Source of the DNA: Apiotrichum sp. Y4204 | Taxonomy: Eukaryota; Basidiomycota; Tremellomycetes; Trichosporonales; Trichosporonaceae | DNA: 64,000 nucleotides | NCBI GenBank assembly: GCA_025531455.1 | Contig: JAMYHL010000043.1 | Coordinates: 186,001-250,000, forward strand | Direction: 5' to 3' | Shown here: in pieces, positions 35,074-45,745 of the stretch | Position numbering within the stretch: position 1 is the first letter of the stretch | Layout: each line of letters opens with the position of its first letter | The notes under the pieces: generated by a model | Databases searched by the model: none | Seen by the model: the letters and a program-made list of their open reading frames with translations, nothing else | Told to the model about the DNA's origin: nothing | Made by a program: the position numbers and the translations under genes

Positions 35074-36227
35074 TCATCTCCGCCGCGGCCCGGCGCCCTG
35101 GTATCCGCCCGCTGCGCGTGCAGCCTTGCGCGCCTGGTCCTCCTTCATGAGCCGCTCCGCCTCGGACACGAACGCGCGGGGTTTCGCCCGCGCCGGCTCG
35201 TCGTCCGTTTTAGGTGCTTTTACAGTCTTGAAGACGTTTGTCGGCGCCGGACGCTTCAGGGGGTTCGGGACAATCTTGAGCGGATTGGCAGCGGGCTGGG
35301 ATAGACTGATGCCCCCGATATTGCCTATCGAGATTTTCGGTGCGCCGGCAGCAATGGACGCCGATGCCGATGTGGATGTCGAGGTGGATGGCGGTGTCGG
35401 TGCCTCTGCGGAACCCTCATCCTCGCTCTTCTTCCCCAGGCTAATCGTGATCTTCTGCCCCTCACTCCGGTCAAGCTCCTTAGTGCCGTCGTCCGCGCCA
35501 GCGGCGGCGCGCGCACGCGCAATCTGGTCTTCGATCATTTTGCGCTCGCGCTCTTCTCCGTCCATTGTCGAGCGCTCCTTTTTCTGGAGGGCCGCCTGCT
35601 TTGCGAGCGTTTTCGGCGAGTTGTCAATCCACTGGATCCACAGCCCCTTGTCGTCCTCGTCGACCTTGACAATACCCGCCTTGCCGAGCGTCATGATAAA
35701 CCCCGAGAGGGTGACCCATCGCGTCGCGTTCATGTGCACGTGGTGCTTGTCCTGGATGTACTCGTTGTACACTGCGTTTGCGCGCACGCGCTGTGTATTG
35801 TGCCGCGTCCGGAGCAGGGTCACAAACTCGTACTGAAACTGCCGCGAAAACTCGGCCACGGCACTGCCTGCGTTCGGGCCCAGCGAGATCATCTTGCGCA
35901 GATGCGGCTCGGACCGACAATGCGCCTGGAACCCGTTCTCATCGCGCATCTGGAGTCAGCGACATCTGGATACCTCAAACAGCCTCAAGAGAACACAGGG
36001 TTAAAGTTCTGTCCAGTGAAGAGTACATCTCAAATTGCAGCGCCATTAGGTCGGCATCCTTCCAAGTGAGGATTCCTCCCATACTCTCGAGATCATCCTC
36101 CCCGTCGCCCCTTGCGCGAGAAACACTCATTACGCACCTGTTTCTCACATATTTGACAGTAAAATCGCAGCTGCCCGAGTCCCTTGGACTTGATCGACTT
36201 GGCCAGGGCCTTGTTGTACCCGCTCAT
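35074..36227 (-). CDS. KIN17-family zinc-finger protein (DNA/RNA-binding, replication/repair)
   Basis: Nuclear protein family linked to DNA replication, the UV response and spliceosome-associated complexes. Two exons, 36227-36138 and 35949-35074, give 321 residues. Exon 1 encodes the start (MSGYNKALAKSIKSKGLGQL) and half of the C2H2 finger (C24, C27). Exon 2 supplies H40 and H46 (RDENGFQAHCRSEPH), so the finger is complete only after splicing. Next comes the KIN17 winged-helix core with RVRANAVYNEYIQDKHHVHMNATRW and GKAGIVKVDEDDKGLWIQWID. A coiled/basic region and a disordered Ser/Pro tail follow. The C-terminal KOW-like part of animal KIN17 is not evident. The single intron is 188 nt. Divergent from the CUE gene with 345 bp between starts. 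Confidence 0.93.
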
Positions 36228-36572
36228 AGTGGAGGAGATGTGGATGGTGCAATGGTGATGTTGACGAGGTTGAAGATGAGAGTTGCGTCGTAAGAGGAGA
36301 GAGATTGGGTGGCGAAAACATACAGGAGATTCAGGGAAAGAAACGGGAGACTATTAGCATTTTGGCCCCGCTAATGTTCAGGACTCTATGAAGACGCTTG
36401 CTTCATTTGAATTGATTTGAATTCCACTTTGCCTGACACTGCATTTTGCCCAGCCACCTCGCGCGTCTGCCAGCGATGACGACAATGGCGAACACGGCAC
36501 AACACACGACGACACATTCACCATCCATCTCTTCCCACATCCACTCTCTCTCTCTCTTCATCACAATCAACA
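36228..36572. other. Shared divergent promoter KIN17 / CUE protein
   Basis: 345 bp between two start codons. CT-rich just before 36573 (CTCTCTCTCTC at about 36544). No other feature. Confidence 0.5.
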
Positions 36573-38133
36573 ATGTCCACCCCATCCAGCCCCAACGAGC
36601 CCAAGGACGTCAAGGACGTCCAGGTCACCGACGCGCCCGGCTCGCCCCCCGCTGCCTCTGCCGCCTCGACTGGGCTGGGATCGCCGACGAAGGCCATGGC
36701 ATCGCCCCAACCGGCCTCGCCCAAGACCTCGCCAGAGACCACCTCGCTTCCAGCTGCCCCAGCTGCCCCGACTGCCGAAGCTACCACCGCCATCTCCGCC
36801 ACCCCCGCCGCACCCGCCGCACCCACCGCACCGTCCCCCGCCCCGACACACCCCAACCCCAAGGTCGCGGCGCTGCTCACCATGTTCCCGTCTGTCGACG
36901 CGGGCGTTGTGGAGATGGTGCTCGAGAGCGTGGGCGGGTCGCAGGACCGTGCGATCGAGTCCCTCCTGCAGATGACGGATCCCGAGTTCAAGCCCGACGC
37001 GACGGCCGCCCAGACCGAGGAGACTACCGTGAGTTTGCGGTGCTCTTGTGGCCACATGCCGCGCAGTCAGCGCAGTGCATCGCCGCGCCGCTCCCTACCG
37101 TCCACTCACACTCATCCCGCACCGCCACTAACGCTCCAGTCACAGCTCAGCCTCGACGAACAGTTTGCCCGCGCACTCCACATGCAGGAACAGGAGGACC
37201 TTGGCCGCCACCCGCCGCCGCGACTGCGCACCAGCCAGAACGCCATCCCCGCCGTGCTCCCGTACCAGCCGCGTGTCCGCCGCCCACGGACCCAGGCGCA
37301 GGTGCACGCACAGCAGCAGCAGCAGCAGCAGGGACATGGCGCACATGACGACCCGTATGCCGACTCGACGCGCGACCGCGAGCTCGAGGGGAGGTATGGC
37401 GAGCCGCCTGCTGGACACGGACCCGGTGGCGACCCGCCTGGTATGATTGCGTTTGAGGAGAAGCTTGGCCAGTTTGCAGAGGGTAGGTCATAGGAACTTT
37501 TTCAGCTGACAATCAGCGAGCAAGCAGACGTTTGACTCGCTGTTCACCCGCGCCAAGGCCAAGTACAACGAGATCTCGGAGCAGCACACGTCGCGCAAGC
37601 AGGGCATGCAGCAGGTGGCGAGCGAATGGCGCGAGCAGGGCCGCGCGGGCGCCGGTGGCCCGATCGTCGGCGCTGGTGAGCGGAAGCAGTATGGCGGTCT
37701 GTTCGGTGCGCAGCGCACGAGCGGCGAGGCGCCCCGTGCCACGAGCCCCGGTGAGCGCACCACGAGCCCTGGCTTTGGAGCCGGCCAGTCGCCTGGGCGC
37801 CGCTGGTCCCCGACCGACGCATACGAAGACCCCACACCGCCCCGGATCCCGTCGCCTGCCGCCGGCAGCGGCGCCGTCTCTCCCGACAAGCAGCCTGCGC
37901 CTGGCAAGATTGACCTCTCCAAGCTCGGCTTCCTTCCAAAGAAGAAGGTCGACCTCATGTCGGCATCGACGACTGACAAGGACCGTGCCAAGAGCCCGCC
38001 TGCGTCCGGCAAGTCGCTCGTCGACCAGATCCCCAAGACGCCGCCTGCCGAGCTGTCGTCGCCCCACACCCTCGGCGACAGTGACGACGACGACGACCTC
38101 GAGTACACTGAGAACCCGTTTGAGCGCAAGTGA
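36573..38133 (+). CDS. CUE-domain ubiquitin-binding protein (CUE5-like)
   Basis: Three exons, 36573-37028, 37140-37482 and 37517-38133, give 471 residues. The N-terminus is Pro/Ala/Ser-rich and disordered. A CUE domain follows at about residues 95-134, with the MFP ubiquitin-contact motif (ALLTMFPSVDAGVVEMVLE) and the conserved late Leu pair (AIESLLQM). Further on, LDEQFARALHMQEQED is an amphipathic segment, then a (CAG)7 glutamine run, and helix FAEASKQTFDSLFTRAKAKYNEISEQ, before a Ser/Pro-rich tail ending DDDDDLEYTENPFERK. In yeast, Cue5 links ubiquitinated aggregates to Atg8 for autophagy. The acidic DDDDLEYTENP tail contains LEYT, which could serve as an Atg8-interacting motif ([WFY]xx[LIV]-like), though it does not fit perfectly. 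Receptor function is therefore inferred. Confidence 0.85.
37311..37331 (+). repeat. (CAG)7 polyglutamine tract in the CUE gene
   Basis: Uninterrupted CAG units encoding seven glutamines inside a disordered part of the protein. A candidate length-variable microsatellite. Confidence 0.9.
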
Positions 38134-38230
38134 GGACCGCCCAGGGCATCTAGGGAAAATGCCTCGTAGGGTGGCAGGGACCGAGACGAGGTGGATGATA
38201 CAGTACAGATTCATGCTACAATGCGATGGG

Positions 38231-39176
38231 CTATGCGGTTGTCGCTGGCGTGCGGTGCAGCTGGGTCACGCTCGCCTTGCCGGAACACTCTTGCACGAGC
38301 ATGCGCAGCTGATGTGAGCGGGTGCTGAGGAGAAAGCAGGCAGGCAGCATACTCACGTCGATGACGCCAGTCTCCACGGCTCGCACACTCAAGAGCGGCT
38401 CGTCGTGTCCCTCAGTCGCGTGCGGGGTGAGCGCGTCCCCCGCGAGGGCTGGCACCCAGGTCTCGGTATCCACTGCTGTGTCGTCGTTTGTCTCAATAAC
38501 AATGCTGAATGTCGATTCGCCTGTGGTCAGCAGGGGCCGCGAGGATGGGGATAGTGCTATCACACTTGATCTGTGCGTGCCAGCGGTCACAGCGCGATGC
38601 GACCGTGCGTTCGTGAAACGTGCAACTCCAAACTCACCCGGTGCATCCTGCAGCTGTCCATCAAGCGCAGCGAGGCGCACAAGAAACGCGCGCAGACTGG
38701 CGCTGAGCGCGTCCTGGCCAGGTGCGCCCGTGATCCTGCTATCAGTTTCTGGGTTATACCTGACGCACTTGACGTGAGAGTCGGGGATGGGCGCGAGATA
38801 TCCAAAGTCCACAATGAACCGCTCGAGGGGCACGCCAGACGCGGCATCACGCGTCGCGAGGGTCATGCGGCGCAGCGCCCCTCGCTCCATTACGGCCGCG
38901 AGGGCGCGGACCTGGGCAGCGACGTACGCGCGCACGGCGGGCGAGCGGCTCTGGTACACTGCCACGCCGTGCGCGCGGGCCCGGGAAAATGTTGACGCAG
39001 GGTATACGGCACGGAGACAGAGGAGCGTGTGAATTACTACCTCGACTGTGGGTTAGATGTTGGCTAGAGGAGGGATATTACGGAAAGAGGCGAGCGTGTC
39101 GACCGTTTCTGCTGTTAGGGAGGTTTGCGGGGGAGACAGACGTACCTTTAAAGGTCATCCCGTCTGCTGCTGGCAT
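38231..39176 (-). CDS. REV7: HORMA-domain protein REV7/MAD2L2-type (DNA polymerase zeta subunit)
   Basis: Bridges REV3 and REV1 in translesion synthesis. Five exons, 39176-39146, 39108-39082, 39045-38638, 38520-38357 and 38308-38231, give 235 residues. The N-terminus reads ETVDTLASFLEVVIHTLLCLRAVYP, the REV7/MAD2 HORMA start, followed by RARAHGVAVYQSRSPAVRAYV, VPLERFIVDFGYL, STFSIVIETND and a C-terminal strand LRMLVQECSG, matching the order in REV7. MAD2 itself is less likely because of the pattern ASTFSRARAHGVAVYQ (REV7 has VYPVGIFQKRKKYNVPV here). All intron phases agree, including a 27-nt second exon. Convergent with the CUE gene (97 bp) and divergent from the HeH gene. Confidence 0.82.
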
Positions 39177-39505
39177 CTTGTACTCTTTGTTTTGCGTTTC
39201 TTCTGCTCTCTGTTCTGCTTGGTCTGACTTGAGCGGTGTTCACTGTTTACTGCATCGAGAAGAGCAGCAACAACAACAACAAATACAGGCAACAATAACA
39301 AACAGAGCAGAAGTTAGATGATGAACGCATCGAGAGCTGCAAGCGGAATCAAAATTCCCCTCTGCCCAAAAATCACGGAAAATCCAAAAATGCGCCCAAA
39401 CACAACACAACACACAACAACTCTCTTCCACACCATTACATCCACTCTCCACACCATCATCCACATCGCCACCCGCATCCATCTCACCCCCACACGCCAC
39501 ACGCC
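39177..39505. other. Shared divergent promoter REV7 / HeH-MAN1 gene
   Basis: 329 bp between start codons. CAACAACAACAAC run near 39268 and AC-rich leader before 39506. Confidence 0.5.
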
Positions 39506-42036
39506 ATGGCCGCACCACCCCGCGACATCTACCTCGCAGAGGGGTTTAACCCCACAAAGCTCACAGTGCGTGCAACTGCCTATCCCGCGGTGGATGCCGG
39601 ATGCTGACCCGTTTCTCGCAGATGCCGCAACTCCGGTACGCCTCCCCCGCGCCCCGTGCCGACCCTGGCCACTGACCTCCCAGATCCATCCTGCTCGAGC
39701 ACAACATCCACCACCTCTCGTCGGCGAAAAAGGCCGACCTCGTACACCTGTTTGCCACCCGCGTCGCGCCGCAGGGTGCGCAGATCCTCGCGGCGGATGC
39801 GCGCGTGCTGCCCTCTGCGCACGGTATCATCGCCGTGAGCAATAACGGTGACGAGGCGCCCGTCGATCCGGGACAGACCGCCGCTGGAGTCAAGCGGCCG
39901 AGGAAGAAGACAGCAAAGAGCGCAGCTACCGATGTGGACGAGCCGGCGGCCGAACCCGAGCCCGCGCCGAAGAAGGCGCGCTCGAGGAAGAGCACGGCCG
40001 AGCCCGAGGCTGCACCGAAGAAGCCGCGGAAGAGCACCAAGAAGGCGCCCGAGGTGGAGGTTGTCGTCGACACGGTGGAGACTGTCGTTGCCGGTCCGTC
40101 GTCTGACGCCCCGGCTCCTATTCCAACTCCTGCCCGCGCACCGCGCCGCAAGTCGCGCGCACCCAGCTCGTCTGTCGAGCCGCCTACGCCGTCAAAGCGC
40201 AAATCCACGGCCAAGGCCCCGCGCCTCCCCACGCCACCAAAGATGGAGCCCGTTGTCGAGGTGCCGAGTCCTGTGAGGCGTGTCCCTCCCCCTGCACCTC
40301 GCCCTGCTACATCTTCCGACGCGGATTCTCCCAGGCACAAGCCGCGCATCTCGATCGACGACGACGAGGGCACGTTCTCCGACTTCAACCCCTTCCAGGC
40401 CGGCAGCACGCAGGCCGCCCAAGCCGAGCGCCGTCGCCGGAAGTCGTCGCTTGGCCTCACGGAGGGCAAGCGCCGCGCCCCCCGTCCGTCCGAATGGACT
40501 GCTACCAGCGTGCCAGCGGCTGCGGTGCCTGCAGCTGCGCTCCCCGCTGCGAACCTCGTCGCGCCTACGCCGATCCTGCGCCGGGTGAGCCCTAACAACG
40601 AAGATTTGCGTATCCCACGCACCCCTCCCTCAGAGGCTCGCATCCGCCAGGATGTGACCTGGGGAGACGAGCACAACCGTGTCATCGAGGAGAAGATGGG
40701 ACGCAAGAAGGAGGCACGTAAGGAGGAGGCCACAGACGCGCCGGCCATTGCCGAACAGCCCAAGCCCGCGCCGAACGCCTTGGCCGGCCAACGAGGCACA
40801 GGCAAGGCAATCGTCCGCCGCAAGAAGAAGGACCCCGCCCCGTCCCCGCTATCGATCGGCCTCGGATTGCTCCTTTTCCTCCTTGCAGGCTACTACAAGT
40901 CGCTCTCGTCGGCGAATGGCTTCTGCGACCCGGGAAGCACGACCAACGACGTCATCCAGGGACGTGAGGTGCCCATTGCGAACGCGCAGGCGTGCATACA
41001 CCGCAGCGTCAACTGGCCCGCGGAGCACGAGGGTGAGGTAGCACCGTTCGAGTGCGACAAGACGGCCCTCCCTCTGGTGCCCTTCTTCCCCCGGCCGACA
41101 GATTGCACCCCCTGCCCGCCGCACGCTACCTGCGCCAATGGCGAGGTGACACAGTGTGCACCCGAGTACATCCTCACGTCAAATCTCCTCGCGCCGCTCG
41201 GCCCGCTCGTTGACGGCTGGCCTGGTCTCCCTACCCGTATCTTCCCGCCATACTGCCGTCCCGATACCGCGCGTATGCGCCAGGTCGGTCAGCTCGCGCG
41301 CCAGATCGAGGCCGAGCTCGCTGCCGCGCGCGGCAACCTTGTCTGCAGCCGCGAGTCCGAGTCGTCGGACAAGGGCGTCGGCGAAAAGTACGGCAAGCTC
41401 GAAGCAACTCTGCGCGAGTCATTTGCCGAGCGTCGTGTGGTGAGTTAGTGTGTGTGCTTTGACTCTAACTCGCAACAGGCCTCAGTTACGCGCGAGCAGT
41501 TTGACGAGCTTTTTGACTCGGCCCTGCAAGACCTAGTCGAGCACGGCGACGTTATTGAGAGCATAGACGTCGACGGCCAGTCGTGGTACGCCGCCGCACG
41601 CACAGAGTTCACTCTTGCGTGCCGGGCAAAGCTCGAGGCGCAGTCGCTGCTGGACCAGTGGAAGTCGCAGCTATTCATGACGGCAGGCGTGGTCGGTGCG
41701 ATACTCATGTTCAAGCACCAGATTGAGAACACGGTCGCCGAGCGCAAGCGCGCCAAGGAGCTGACTCGCGTCGTGCTCAAGCGCCTGCAGGACCAGGAGC
41801 AGCTGCACTACGTCGACGCATCCATCACGCCGCAGCCGTACCTCCCCCCGGCCCAGCTGCGGGACGTTGTCCTCCCAGCGAGCGACAGCGCCGCGACGCG
41901 CGCGCGCATCTGGGCACTCGTCGAGGCCGCCATTGAGAAGAATGCGAATGTGTCGGTCAGCGAGCGCGAGGTGCGCGGCGACATGTGGAAGACGTGGGAG
42001 TGGACGGGCGTGGGCGAGCGCCGGGTGGAGTATTAG
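39506..42036 (+). CDS. Inner nuclear membrane protein, Src1/Heh (LEM2/MAN1) family
   Basis: Tethers chromatin and nuclear pores to the inner nuclear membrane. Four exons, 39506-39565, 39622-39635, 39684-41439 and 41479-42036, give 795 residues. The N-terminal HeH/LEM-like fold is built from exons 1-3 (IYLAEGFNPTKLTMPQLRSILLEHNI...KKADLVHLFATRV). A long basic, Ser/Pro-rich nucleoplasmic region follows with several KKPRKSTKK/PKKARSRK nuclear-localisation candidates. The first membrane helix is at about 416-434 (LGLLLFLLAGYY). A lumenal domain with paired cysteines follows (PTDCTPCPPHATCANGEVTQC), then a second helix at about 675-690, then the MAN1/Src1 C-terminal winged helix (LPASDSAATRARIWALVEAAIEKN...). 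Exon 2 is 14 nt. Assignment is secure at family level. Confidence 0.93.
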
Positions 42037-42766
42037 TATGGGTTTCTCTTGTTTGTGTTATGCTACCATTCGATCAAGATGAAGTGTGAGCGTGAGCATA
42101 CATGGACCGTCAGAGTGGGTGACGCGGCCCATTGCCACTCGTGCCCGCTGTAACGCTATTATACATTACCTGGATGGAATCAAGGTAACTGGATGTCCAC
42201 TACGGATGTGTGCGGCAGACACTGTCGAACGCGCAAATGCGCCGTGAAGAGCCTGTCGGAGCTCAAAAGATCAAAAACTGTCATTGACAGGCATGGCAGA
42301 CATCAACGAACACTTTGAGGCGACGTACGCTCACAAGATCAAGGAAGGATCGAACGCACGTCGCTTCAAAGTGTGCGTCGATATCTGCCATGCATACCAT
42401 GCCATCATTGCCCACTGTCACATGAGACCTAAAAGTACTGAAGAGATGCTGCACGGCCTAGAGGCCTTGGGAAATCATGTGTCTGGCTTCTATGTCAGCC
42501 ACGGCTGTGTGCAGCACAGCGCATAAGCTGGGAGACTTTTTCGCTGCTCCTTCACTTGATGTGATGAGTGTTGACTTATCTCGAGAAAACGCACAAGGTG
42601 CAGGGAAGGATCAGTAAAGATGCTGGAAAGCAGACAGGGCCATGTACTCAACTGGCAACAGTGCAATCAGTCGGAGGGCCGGAGGGGGCACTTCACGGAA
42701 ACCTAACCATCGACGCAAATGCCGCGCGTACTCTACTGTCTAAACAATCTATAGATCTAAACCCTC
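42037..42766. other. Convergent intergenic region
   Basis: Between HeH and DIC-type genes (tail to tail). A 77-80 codon frame at 42284-42526 has a plausible composition but no supporting homology; see findings. Confidence 0.4.
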
Positions 42767-43944
42767 CTAGAACATTGTCCCGCCCATGGTGCGATACTTG
42801 TCCACGCCAGACTTGAGCTGTTCGAGAATAAGGAATCTGCCTGGTCAGCAAGAAACAAGCAACAACCCACATCAAAATTGTCTGCGGCTGGAGACGCGTC
42901 CAGGCCGGCAACCACCCCTTGAACATGAACCCTGGGCCTTCCTTCTGCAGACTGCTCCTAAAAACCCCAATCATCGAGTCGTTGCCCGCCGCGCTCATTA
43001 CCCGCGCCTTGATCACGTCCGCGGGGGAACACACTGTCGTCGCGAGCGTCCCGGCCCCAAGGCTCGCTATCAGATGTGTCACTGGCGAATCCACCATGCC
43101 AGCAGCAAGGAGCTCGTGTTTGAAGAAATCATAGCTGCCGAGCTGGGATGCGTTCATGAGCACGCTCCGGATCGTGTTGGGCGCCACGCCGCGAAACCAC
43201 GCGCCGACACCCTCTGTGCGTGTCATTGTGTATAACGCTTGCACAGAGTTGGTGTACCCCCACCGCGCCTTGTCCGCCATCATCCGCACCATTATCAGCT
43301 CGGCGGGGTTGCCGAGGATGCCGGCGATGCCGCCCGCGAGACTCCCTGCCGCGGCCATCTTCCATCCTGGTGGCGGCCCGGGACCTGTTATCAGAGACAG
43401 ACAGGGGGGAGCAAAAGGAGTCGAAGGAGCCAGGAGGAAAAGCCAGAATGAATGTCAGCTCCATCTCCGGGCATACAGTAGCGCGCTCACTCACCGACAT
43501 GCAGCGCAGCTTTGATAGAGTCGTACGCTGCGAACCGTGCCATCGAGTACGTCATCTGCCGAAGGAGCGTGCCCGTCAACCCATCATACAGTCCGCGGAA
43601 GCCTGCAAGTGTGAGGATGGAAAGGGGATAACCATGAACAACAGAGTGGGTCGGGGTCGCGGGGTACATCCGGTCCTTTGACACAACTCCCTATCCCCCT
43701 CCCTCTCCTATCGCTCCTCCCACTCACCATGCAGCCTGACAGTCCTCCGCATACTCGCGAGCATACCCTTCTCCTCGCCCGTCTGCAGGCGCACCTTGGT
43801 AAGGTCGAGCGGGTGCGTGATGCTCGCGGCAATCGTGGCAGCCACGCCGCCCAGCCAGAGGGGATACGCCCGCGGGGCCGCGAGGGGTGCGAGGGGTACG
43901 GCGCCTGCGACGCGTTCGAGATTGGGTTTGCTGGATTCGCTCAT
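42767..43944 (-). CDS. Mitochondrial carrier, dicarboxylate (DIC1) type
   Basis: Inner mitochondrial membrane exchanger, six helices in three repeats. Four exons, 43944-43728, 43602-43495, 43384-42871 and 42836-42767, give 302 residues. The three carrier signatures are present: HPLDLTKVRLQ, NPAELIMVRMM and SPADVIKARVM. The second one (PAELxxVRM) is typical of dicarboxylate/oxoglutarate-type carriers. It ends LILEQLKSGVDKYRTMGG. The last acceptor was set at 42836 (GGCAG) rather than the upstream CCAG because only this choice preserves the carrier frame (TILIFLILEQL). The likely substrates are malate or succinate against phosphate, an inference from the closest signature pattern. Trichothecene-like or other carriers are less likely. 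Confidence 0.88.
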
Positions 43945-44911
43945 GGAGAAGAAAGGTGGTGAGATGGGAGAGCTGGTGCTCGTGATGGTCGTTCGCGGTC
44001 AGACTAATGCCTCGGGTGTCAGCGTCAAGGTGTCGGAAATCTGCGCCGCGGCAGCTAGTCGCTAGTCGCTAGCGCAACTCACCGAGCAATGGGCAGACAA
44101 GAAGCGATGCAGATGTCAATGTACACTCAGATATCGATGTATCCACTATTCTCGTACATATGTCTGTCTCTAAAATTGCCTCGACTCAACGAGAGCGTGA
44201 TATCGTGATCGTGATCGTGATCAAAAGGCCCGTCCTGTCCGAATCCTGGGAGGCGCGGACATGATTTCCGAGCTTGATGACTACCAAGCGCAGGAGGCAC
44301 GTTTGTTTTCGTCATTTCCCAATTGTAAACAATTTACCGTGGCCCTGGCCCTGGGCCCGGGGGGATGGTAGTCACCACCACGTTCTCGTTCTCTGTTTCC
44401 TGTTTTCTGTTCTCCAAACACGTTGGCATCACCACAACTAGGATGCGCGGATGCTTCGGAAGCTTCGAATGCTTCAGATGCTTCGGGATCGGCGGAAGTT
44501 GCAGACTTAGAGAATGTATGGACCTGATCGCCGCCATGGATGAATGATTGGCAGAAATTCAGAAAAACATATCCTCAAATCACTGTCATGAATACAGTAC
44601 AACCCACCGACACAACCACAGTCTCACAGATCACAGATCACAGTGTTCCTCACCACTCACTGCCGCACACAGCCTCGACGACAGGCCGCGGCGACACGAC
44701 AACCCGCCGCGCCTGATTCCTTGACGCCCCACGTTGTCGGGCACTTGATTGAAAGACCGCTGGCTGCACGTGCCCCACTGGTGTTGCAAGGTTTGAGTCT
44801 CAGCTCAATGAGATACACCGCGAGCACAGTCCAGTGCCCCGCCAACCCTTTGTCTGCACAGATCAATCTCCATCCGGCCCGCGACGCTTCACCTTTTGAC
44901 CAACGCACGCG
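43945..44911. other. Intergenic region upstream of tRNA-Thr
   Basis: DIC promoter, then low-GC spacer with GATCGT tandem units near 44203-44222 and a GCTTCGGAAGCTTCGAATGC-type repeat around 44451. No protein gene recognised. Confidence 0.45.
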
Positions 44912-45000
44912 GCCCCGTTAGCTCAGTGGTAGAGCGTGTCACTAGTACTGGATCGAGTCCGGTCATGACAAGGTCAGTCGTTCAAGTCGGCTACGGGGCA
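44912..45000 (+). tRNA. tRNA-Thr (anticodon AGT) with 17-nt intron
   Basis: Acceptor stem GCCCCGT pairs perfectly with ACGGGGC, with discriminator A at 45000. The D-arm is GCTC-AGTGGTAGA-GC. The anticodon stem TGTCA (44937-44941) pairs with TGACA (44966-44970). Loop CT-AGT-A is interrupted after position 37 by an intron at 44948-44964, then A38. The T-arm is AGTCG-TTCAAGT-CGGCT. Mature length is 72 nt before CCA. The downstream TTTTT at about 45003 is a Pol III terminator. Anticodon AGT (read as IGT) decodes ACU/ACC/ACA threonine codons. Confidence 0.95.
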
Positions 45001-45745
45001 TGCTTTTTGGGTTCTAAAGGAGAAGATTGAGGAGAGTGGTCGGGCGTTTCAAAGTAGCTAAAGTAGAGAGGCTTAGATGCAGAAGCGGAGCGGCGGCGGA
45101 GAGCGGATCGCGAGAGAGACGCGCCCGTGGGTCATGCGGACAAGTTACTTTGAGGTTAAGCACCTGGTTTCACCACGAACTATATGCTGTTCATAAGCCG
45201 AGTCTGTCAACCAACTCTATGCGGGATCCTGGACGCTCCAAGACGTGCTGCCTGAACCGAACACGTTCCCTTGTGGTGTACAGTACAGGATATCATGATG
45301 TGGATTCGATGGGTCTGATGCTGCTCGTGAGATCGTGACGAGGCCGTCACGATAGGCGGTCGCAGCTGTCCACTGTGCACATTAGAAGCGCGGCCAGTCT
45401 GCCGCAAGACCTAACAACCATCTTGACAGTCTCCGCGTTCAGGTATGCAGAGCGCAAAGGCGCTTTTCAAGGTGAAAGTGGCGCGTTCACGACGCGTCCG
45501 ATCTGTGCGTCCCGCGCATCGGCGGCCGCGGTGATCGGACATGACCGACAACTGTCGTGCCACTCTCCTGGATTCCCCACAAGAGCCACCTCCATCCTCT
45601 GCATTTCCCGATGCCAACCGGCTAACCTTCGAGTTTCAGCCTCGAATGTCGAGTACGAGCCATCGAGCTCAAGAGTCGAGAGGCGCGAGTTGCAACATTT
45701 CCTCTTACCACTGCTTCTCATCTGACTAATACCCCACTCGCCACT
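45001..45745. other. Spacer between tRNA-Thr and hydrolase gene
   Basis: Pol III terminator T-run at the start, then no feature beyond the promoter of the gene at 45746. Confidence 0.45.

Noticed and set aside
39561..40823. 420-codon minus-strand open frame
   Set aside because: Antisense shadow of the HeH/MAN1 gene, whose domains are clear on the plus strand.
42837..42870. Use of the upstream CCAG acceptor for the last DIC exon
   Set aside because: It gives a frame (MQIPYSRTAQV) that breaks the carrier signature; the acceptor four bases later (GGCAG, exon from 42836) restores it.
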